A stretch of 42,277 bases of DNA from contig REDL01000033.1 of the NCBI GenBank assembly GCA_007693505.1, positions 1 to 42,277 of the forward strand, read 5' to 3'. The translations under genes were made by a program, and so were the position numbers. This DNA comes from Desulfovibrionales bacterium (lineage in GTDB: Bacteria > Desulfobacterota > Desulfovibrionia > Desulfovibrionales > Desulfonatronaceae). The notes beneath the pieces were generated by a model, which saw nothing but the letters and a program-made list of their open reading frames with translations, did no database searches and had not been told where the DNA came from. Shown here piece after piece: positions 37,972 through 42,277 of the stretch (its first letter is position 1; each line of letters opens with the position of its first letter).

Positions 37972-38194
37972 ATGAAAAAATCCCTATCCACAGTCCGTTC
38001 AAAAATCCCAAGTGCAAGGAGCAATTAAAGCTACCGGACACGTCCTGTGTCCGGCCCTCACGGGCTGTGGCCTGGCCACATTTACGATTTGCCGTCCTGG
38101 CAATCGAATCAAGGTCGAAGCGTATTGATTCATACGTGAGAGTTTGAACTTTTTGCAGCGACGGAGCAATTGGGAGTTTTTCAACGGACAGCTA
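37972..38194 (-). repeat. Dispersed inverted-end repeat, copy E (long form)
   Basis: A minus-strand copy. It begins at TAGCTGTCCGTTGAAAAACT, where the TAG is the stop codon of the PflX-like gene, and ends with TGTGGATAGGGATTTTTTC. All three hairpins of copy D are present; the GTGGC hairpin has changed its loop bases from GAA to CAG and kept its stem. Confidence 0.88.
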
Positions 38195-39247
38195 GAGCAT
38201 CCGCCGATGGATTTCCAGGTTGGCCAGCGAGCGCGTATCCAGGTTGGTCAGCCCGGCCGCCATGGCCCATTCCATGGCTTCTACGTATTCCTGGGAGGTG
38301 ATGGCCCGGGCAATGGGCTGGTAGTCAAAGGCCATGTGCTCCACCCGATATTGGGACATGATGTTCACGTAGGTGTCCCGGGGCAGGTTGGCCGCCATCC
38401 AATCCACGAACTCCCTGGTACCGGACACCTGGTTGGGCATGACCAGGTGACGGATCATCAACCCCCGCCGGGCAATCGAGTCGCCGGAGACGACCGTGTC
38501 TCCCACCTGGCGGTGCATTTCCAGAATGGCGGCCTTGGCCGTATACGGATAATCCCCCCGGCCCTTGATCACATACCTGGCTGACTCCTCCGGGCTCATG
38601 AACTTGAGGTCCGGCAGATAAATGTCCACAACGCCATCCAGCAGGCGGATGCTGTCCAGGCTGTCGTAGCCCCCTGTATTGTAGCACAGGGGCAGATGCA
38701 GGCCCTGCTGGTGCGCAATGCGCACGGCCCCGAGTATGTTGGGCAGAAAATGCGTGGGGGTGACCACATTGATATTCTGGCAGCCCCGGCGCTGCAGATC
38801 CAGCATCACGTCCGCCAACCGGGCGTCGTCCACCTCTCGGCCGTGGCCCAGGTGGGCAATGGGCCAGTTCTGGCAGAACACGCAACGCAGATTGCAATGG
38901 GAAAAGAAAATGGTCCCGGAACCGCCACGGCCAACCAGGGGCAATTCCTCGCCGTAATGCGGTCCGTGGCTGTGGACCACGGCCCGCGCACCGGCCTCGC
39001 AAAACCCCTTCTCCCCACGAAGCCGGTTCACCCCGCAGCCATGGGGGCAGATGTCGCAGGATTCCAGCCGGGCATAGGCCTGCTCAATGCGCCCGGCCAG
39101 GAGCCCGGCCTCTTCCAATTCAGCATAGGCCGGTCGCCACCCGTCCTTGGGAAAACCTGTATCCAGGGCGTTGGCACACCCCGCGGTGAACAGGGAACCG
39201 GCGGTAACAGCCATTCCCTGTAAAAATTGCCTGCGTGTCGTGGCCAT
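38192..39247 (-). CDS. PflX-like radical SAM protein with twin-arginine signal
   Basis: A 351-residue radical SAM protein of the PflX/COG1313 group related to pyruvate formate-lyase activases. The N-terminus MATTRRQFLQGMAVTAGSLF is a textbook Tat signal (Arg5-Arg6), with a possible weak lipobox TAGC before Cys24. Then follow an accessory set C64, C67, C71, C83, the cluster motif C118, C122, C125 (CNLRCVFC), and PTHFLPNIL and YNTGGYDS, family hallmarks. The start at 39247 has GGAGG six bases upstream. Its stop codon is formed by the edge of repeat copy E. Substrate unknown. Confidence 0.88.
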   Translation of the reverse strand: MATTRRQFLQGMAVTAGSLFTAGCANALDTGFPKDGWRPAYAELEEAGLLAGRIEQAYARLESCDICPHGCGVNRLRGEKGFCEAGARAVVHSHGPHYGEELPLVGRGGSGTIFFSHCNLRCVFCQNWPIAHLGHGREVDDARLADVMLDLQRRGCQNINVVTPTHFLPNILGAVRIAHQQGLHLPLCYNTGGYDSLDSIRLLDGVVDIYLPDLKFMSPEESARYVIKGRGDYPYTAKAAILEMHRQVGDTVVSGDSIARRGLMIRHLVMPNQVSGTREFVDWMAANLPRDTYVNIMSQYRVEHMAFDYQPIARAITSQEYVEAMEWAMAAGLTNLDTRSLANLEIHRRML

Positions 39248-39424
39248 GCTCACCTCCAGGGCTGAGGGGTTCCGAGAACAGCTTGCCTGGAGAGGAAAAT
39301 AAGGCCTTTTCAGACCATGGCAACCAACCTGGAACGGGAAAGCCCTACACTCCGTTGCATCGAGCCAAAATCAACGACACCCGCACGGAATACGCACTCC
39401 GTGACGATCCGTACGATAGCCGAT

Positions 39425-40345
39425 CTACTGAAAAAGATGGGGTTGCCCGGTAACCTTGCGGACAAGCTCCCGATAGTCCTGGGCTCCCTTGGCGCCGGGA
39501 GCATACTCGTAAATGGTTTTCCCATACATGGGGGCCTGGGAAATCACGTTGTTGTATCGAATGGGTTCACAAAGCTTGTCCTTGTACAGGGATTCCAGCT
39601 TCTCCAGAATGGTTTCTGATTTCTTTTTGACCCGCATGTCCATGAAGTTGGGAACAATATATTTGATGTTCAGACCAGCGTGATACTTCTTGATCGCTCC
39701 CAAATTCTTGAAAAAAGACCCCAGGGCCTGGATCGTCATGATCTCCAGGGAAACCGGGACCAGCAGCTCGTTGATATAAAACAAGACATTCACCGTCAGG
39801 GCGTCCCACCCCGGTGATGTATCCACAATCACGAAATCATACCGGCCATCAATGCCGGCGAGCGTTTCCGAAAGCGTATGTTCGGCTCCAAAGTCCTTGC
39901 GGTCGATCATCCGTTTCACGCCGGCCAGCGACTTGCCGCCCGCCAGGAGCCAGAGATTCTCCCGCGCCTGGAACAGGGCCTCTTCGACCCGCAGCTCCTG
40001 GGTCATCAGCTCGGCCAGCCCGCCTGGTGGTTTGACGCCGAGCATGTATGCGGCCTGACCCTGGGTATCCGTGTCCACAAGCAGCACCTTGTACCCGGCC
40101 AAAGCGCAACCAGCCGCCAGATTCACCGCGGTCGTCGTCTTGCCGACCCCGCCCTTGCTCAGGGAAACACCGATTTTTCTTGTTTTCTGTTCAGACTCTT
40201 GGATTGAGTTCTCGGTTGGATTCTTGCTTTTTTCGTACTGAAAGCTGTTGCCACAGGAAGAACAGCGCAGCCGCACGGGATGATCAGGAATGAGGTTTTC
40301 ATCGAGGCGCAGTTTTCGATGGCAATTTGAGCATTCGATAATCAT
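39425..40345 (-). CDS. ParA/MinD-family ATPase with N-terminal zinc ribbon
   Basis: A 306-residue protein. Residues 5-31 hold CSNC...CSSC, a zinc ribbon of the MJ0042 type usually found in regulators or membrane proteins. After a charged linker comes the ATPase with deviant Walker A SKGGVGKTTT (63-72) and VLLVDTDTQGQAA. There is no ParB gene adjacent, so it is an orphan ParA, of the type that positions protein complexes rather than plasmids. A start at 40345 has AGGAG seven bases upstream. It follows the PilZ and basic-protein genes, separated by repeat copy F. Confidence 0.87.
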   Translation of the reverse strand: MIIECSNCHRKLRLDENLIPDHPVRLRCSSCGNSFQYEKSKNPTENSIQESEQKTRKIGVSLSKGGVGKTTTAVNLAAGCALAGYKVLLVDTDTQGQAAYMLGVKPPGGLAELMTQELRVEEALFQARENLWLLAGGKSLAGVKRMIDRKDFGAEHTLSETLAGIDGRYDFVIVDTSPGWDALTVNVLFYINELLVPVSLEIMTIQALGSFFKNLGAIKKYHAGLNIKYIVPNFMDMRVKKKSETILEKLESLYKDKLCEPIRYNNVISQAPMYGKTIYEYAPGAKGAQDYRELVRKVTGQPHLFQ

Positions 40346-40433
40346 CAATGAACTCCTTCTTCACGTTCAGACATCATTGGCCTTGATGAACCGGTACCAG
40401 GTTCCCCACGATGAGGAATCACCTATACAGGAC

Positions 40434-40657
40434 TTTGAATAAATCCTTTTCCACAGTCCGTTCAAAAATCCCAAGTGCACGGAGCAAAAAAAGTTACCGG
40501 ACACGTCCTGTGTCCGGCCCTCACGGGCTGTGGCTTCGCCACATTTTCGATTTGCCGTCCTGGCAATCGAATCAAAGTCGAAGCGTATTTATTCATACGC
40601 GAGAGTTTGAACTTTTTGCAGCGACGCAACAATTGGGAGATTTTCAACGGACTGCTA
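40434..40657 (-). repeat. Dispersed inverted-end repeat, copy F (long form)
   Basis: A minus-strand copy. It starts TAGCAGTCCGTTGAAAATCT, where the TAG stops the gene at 40655, and ends GTGGAAAAGGATTTATTC. It contains all three hairpins; the CGTAT hairpin is lengthened by one G-C pair through an A-to-G change relative to copy D. It separates parA from the preceding gene. Confidence 0.88.
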
Positions 40658-41056
40658 GCCCTGACCATCCAAATATTCCTTGAGCTTGCGAGCAAGGATG
40701 CTCTTCTCCCGGTGTTGTTGAAAATCCTTCAAAATGATCTCCAGGGAGATATCCGTGATCCGGGATTTCGAAACCTGCCCGGACTTCTTCGCTTTCAGGA
40801 GTCGCTGACACTCGCGCTTGACGCGATCCAGCGACTCAAAATTTTGGGGCGTGAGGTAGGAACTGCTCCGCTTTTTCGTTTCCCGGCGCTTTCCCTGCTT
40901 GCGCTTTGTTCCTTCCTTGCGGGGCGGCTGGAATGAATCTCGCATTTCATCGATAAACGCCATGAGTTCCAGCAGTTCAGGGTCGTCAACCTGCTCAACA
41001 TCCAGCAGCACATCCTGCAGGACATCCTTGTCGGGCTTGTCGTTATCGGTGGTCAT
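40655..41056 (-). CDS. Basic hypothetical protein
   Basis: A 133-residue protein of no recognised family. The N-terminal 45 residues are acidic with a helical look (VLQDVLLDVEQVDDPELLELMAF); the middle is very basic (RKEGTKRKQGKRRETKKRS); the C-terminal part is again helical and basic. No membrane segment. It lies nine bases after the PilZ gene stop, so the two are an operon. Its TAG stop codon coincides with the edge of repeat copy F, so its end may have been altered by insertion. The basic linker suggests nucleic acid or protein binding, but this is only inference. Confidence 0.62.
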   Translation of the reverse strand: MTTDNDKPDKDVLQDVLLDVEQVDDPELLELMAFIDEMRDSFQPPRKEGTKRKQGKRRETKKRSSSYLTPQNFESLDRVKRECQRLLKAKKSGQVSKSRITDISLEIILKDFQQHREKSILARKLKEYLDGQG

Positions 41057-41065
41057 GGTGCATCT

Positions 41066-41509
41066 TCATGCTGTCGTTGCATGTTGTCCTTGAAAAAGCC
41101 TCTTGCGGATCACAGCATGGTATTCCTTGAACGCATTGTGCTCCTCCACACCCGGAAAACTGAGCCTGACCCCGTATGTTGCCGCACCGGACTCGGTCGG
41201 GAGGGTATGCACCACAATTCCGGAAGCATAAACTCGGTGCTCCATGAAAGAGAGTTCAATACGTTCCAGGGCGTGATCGACATCCCATTGCATATCCTCT
41301 TTGTACAACAACTTCAGTCCATTCTCTGAACTATCCACAAGCTCCGCCTCCTGACCGTTGACCGTCACCCGTAGCGGGAACGCATCATCCTGCGGAACAC
41401 GGAAACTTTTGCGCACAACCGACTGGTAGCATTCCTCTGGATGCTCGATGATTGCTTCCGCAATGGGCTCCGCTGCCGTCAATTGATCATTCGAGGCGCT
41501 GGTAACCAT
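41066..41509 (-). CDS. PilZ domain protein
   Basis: A 147-residue protein with an N-terminal tail of about 30 residues. It has the PilZ motifs RKSFR (RxxxR) and DSSENG (DxSxxG), about 25 residues apart, followed by beta strands to YGVRLSFPG. The start at 41509 has a strong AAAGGAGAG three bases upstream. Downstream in the same direction lie the basic protein and the zinc-ribbon ParA. Upstream lies the type IV pilin gene, consistent with a role in c-di-GMP control of surface organelles, though this is inference. Confidence 0.78.
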   Translation of the reverse strand: MVTSASNDQLTAAEPIAEAIIEHPEECYQSVVRKSFRVPQDDAFPLRVTVNGQEAELVDSSENGLKLLYKEDMQWDVDHALERIELSFMEHRVYASGIVVHTLPTESGAATYGVRLSFPGVEEHNAFKEYHAVIRKRLFQGQHATTA

Positions 41510-42089
41510 GTTCTCTCCTTTGGTATTCTCCGTGGCATCTGTTTCATGAATCTTTTTCCGGCACCTACATGGCAATGCGTTGATAGGGATGGTTCATTGA
41601 GCGGGTGAAACAGGTTGACACTTTTTGTTGATGGGAAAAAGCGCATCAAGCGTAGGGGCCGCCCTCGCGGCCGCCCTGAGTGGGCGAGGCAGCGAGGTGC
41701 AACGACGCACAAACAATCAATCGTGCCGCCTTGTCGATAGGGACGCAGGGAAGGCGCAAGGCCTGCCCCTACATAGTGCGATCATGTCCACGGTCGACTG
41801 GAACAAGATGCCAGTGTGTCAACCAGTTCTGAACATCCCCATAACTTCTCAAAAACTTGTGGCAAGCATGACCTGGATGCCCGCCTTCGCGGGCATGACA
41901 AGCTTGGAAGCACATGCCACTTTCAGTCATTCCCGCGCAGGCCTGCCTGTGGCAGACAGGTGGGAATCCAGGGACAGAGACAATTTCAGAGTTTACCCGG
42001 CCTTTTTGAGCAATTACCCATTCCCGTTGATAAAGACAGAAAAACTGTCCGATGCACCTGCTTGTTGAAAAAGTCTTCGTTATGATGCG
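41510..42089. other. Repeat-rich spacer between the PilZ operon and the pilin gene
   Basis: 580 bases without a supported gene. It contains a unit bounded by GTAGGGGC (41652-41659) and GCCCCTAC (41765-41772) with an internal GGCCGC/GCGGCC hairpin, a copy of the second repeat family, and a fragment of the first family at 42061-42077. Promoters for the PilZ operon should lie near 41510-41600 but are not distinct. Confidence 0.5.
41841..42016 (-). repeat. Second dispersed repeat family, copy 2 with nested insertion
   Basis: The reverse complement of copy 1 (33526-33680). It is longer because the ATTCCCGC hairpin has gained an inner hairpin, CCTGCCTGTGGCAGACAGG. Otherwise the two copies match closely, including ends and the GCCCGC/GCGGGC hairpin. 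Confidence 0.85.
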
Positions 42090-42277
42090 TTATCGCCAAC
42101 AATCTTCCGTCGTCTCTGCATTCGCGCTGTTGAAGGCCGTTCTTTGTCCGAGATGATTGATTCTCAGGGTCGCGCAGAGCGTATCCGAGGCCATTTTGCC
42201 CCCTGAGACGGGCGTGGCCGATATGGTAAAGCCTGTTGCATTGGCGGAGGTCACGGTCAGGTTGTAATACCCTTCCT
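42090..42277 (-). CDS. Type IV pilin-like protein, C-terminal part (partial)
   Basis: The gene enters from the right edge; 61 C-terminal residues are visible, ending DCWR. The fragment has YYNLTVTSANATGFTI, then DTLCATLRINHLGQRTAFN and a final cysteine, the pattern of the C-terminal half of PilE/PilA-type pilins with a disulfide loop (Cys34 and Cys59 of the fragment). The N-terminal prepilin signal lies outside the window. Major or minor pilin cannot be decided. The stop is close to a fragment of the dispersed repeat. Confidence 0.78.
   Translation of the reverse strand, partial: EGYYNLTVTSANATGFTISATPVSGGKMASDTLCATLRINHLGQRTAFNSANAETTEDCWR

Noticed and set aside
37972-40657. CRISPR array considered because of repeated similar segments
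   Set aside because: Copies are over 200 bp, far apart and in mixed orientation; there are no regular spacers or cas genes.

Overview
The window looks like chromosomal DNA of a GC-rich Gram-negative bacterium. It is probably a sulfate-reducing member of the Desulfobacterota, most likely Desulfovibrionales. The main clue is the cytochrome c maturation set ccmEFABC: its CcmE has a CxxxY haem-attachment motif instead of the usual HxxxY, and no ccmG or ccmH lies beside it, a combination known from Desulfovibrio. The bacterial voltage-gated sodium channel, Tat-type signal peptides, PilZ proteins, an orphan ParA and a type IV pilin fit such an organism. The taxonomic call is inference from gene content; no rRNA or tRNA gene is visible.

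Layout. 1-763: a ParD-like antitoxin and RelE/ParE toxin pair. 839-5598 (minus): a complete branched-chain amino acid ABC transporter, livK-H-M-G-F, with a dispersed repeat between livK and livH. 5998-9630 (plus): two secreted M16 peptidase subunits, one catalytic and one degenerate, then a DUF1007 protein. 9840-10673: a BacNav-type sodium channel. 10925-13463 (minus): mreB, a double-GAF protein and a small Cys-rich protein. 13760-16743 (plus): Fur, an HtpX-like membrane protease and an MsrA-MsrB fusion. 16808-22261 (minus): a thioesterase, pgi, aroC and a FlaA1/WbpM-like nucleotide-sugar dehydratase. 22381-26852 (minus): ccmC, B, A, F, E. 26951-32175 (minus): a purine salvage operon made of xanthine phosphoribosyltransferase and a BMP-type nucleoside ABC transporter. 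32266-33008 (minus): a small membrane protein and a PilZ protein.

34027-39247 holds the most unusual locus. A large membrane protein with a spermidine-synthase-like domain is followed by a radical SAM protein of AmrS type. Facing it is a second radical SAM protein of PflX type. Both radical SAM proteins carry N-terminal Tat-like signals, which is unexpected for enzymes normally found in the cytoplasm. 39425-41509 (minus) encodes a second PilZ protein, a basic protein and a ParA-family ATPase with an N-terminal zinc ribbon. The window ends inside a type IV pilin gene.

Several dispersed repeat families run through the spacers. The main one (six near-complete copies and at least three fragments) has long inverted ends, interchangeable middles and up to three internal hairpins; in two places its edge supplies the stop codon of the neighbouring gene. 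Other notable features are a terminator-like hairpin inside the start of a permease gene, a 38-bp perfect palindrome between convergent genes, and a strong 21-bp-stem terminator after the AmrS-like gene.
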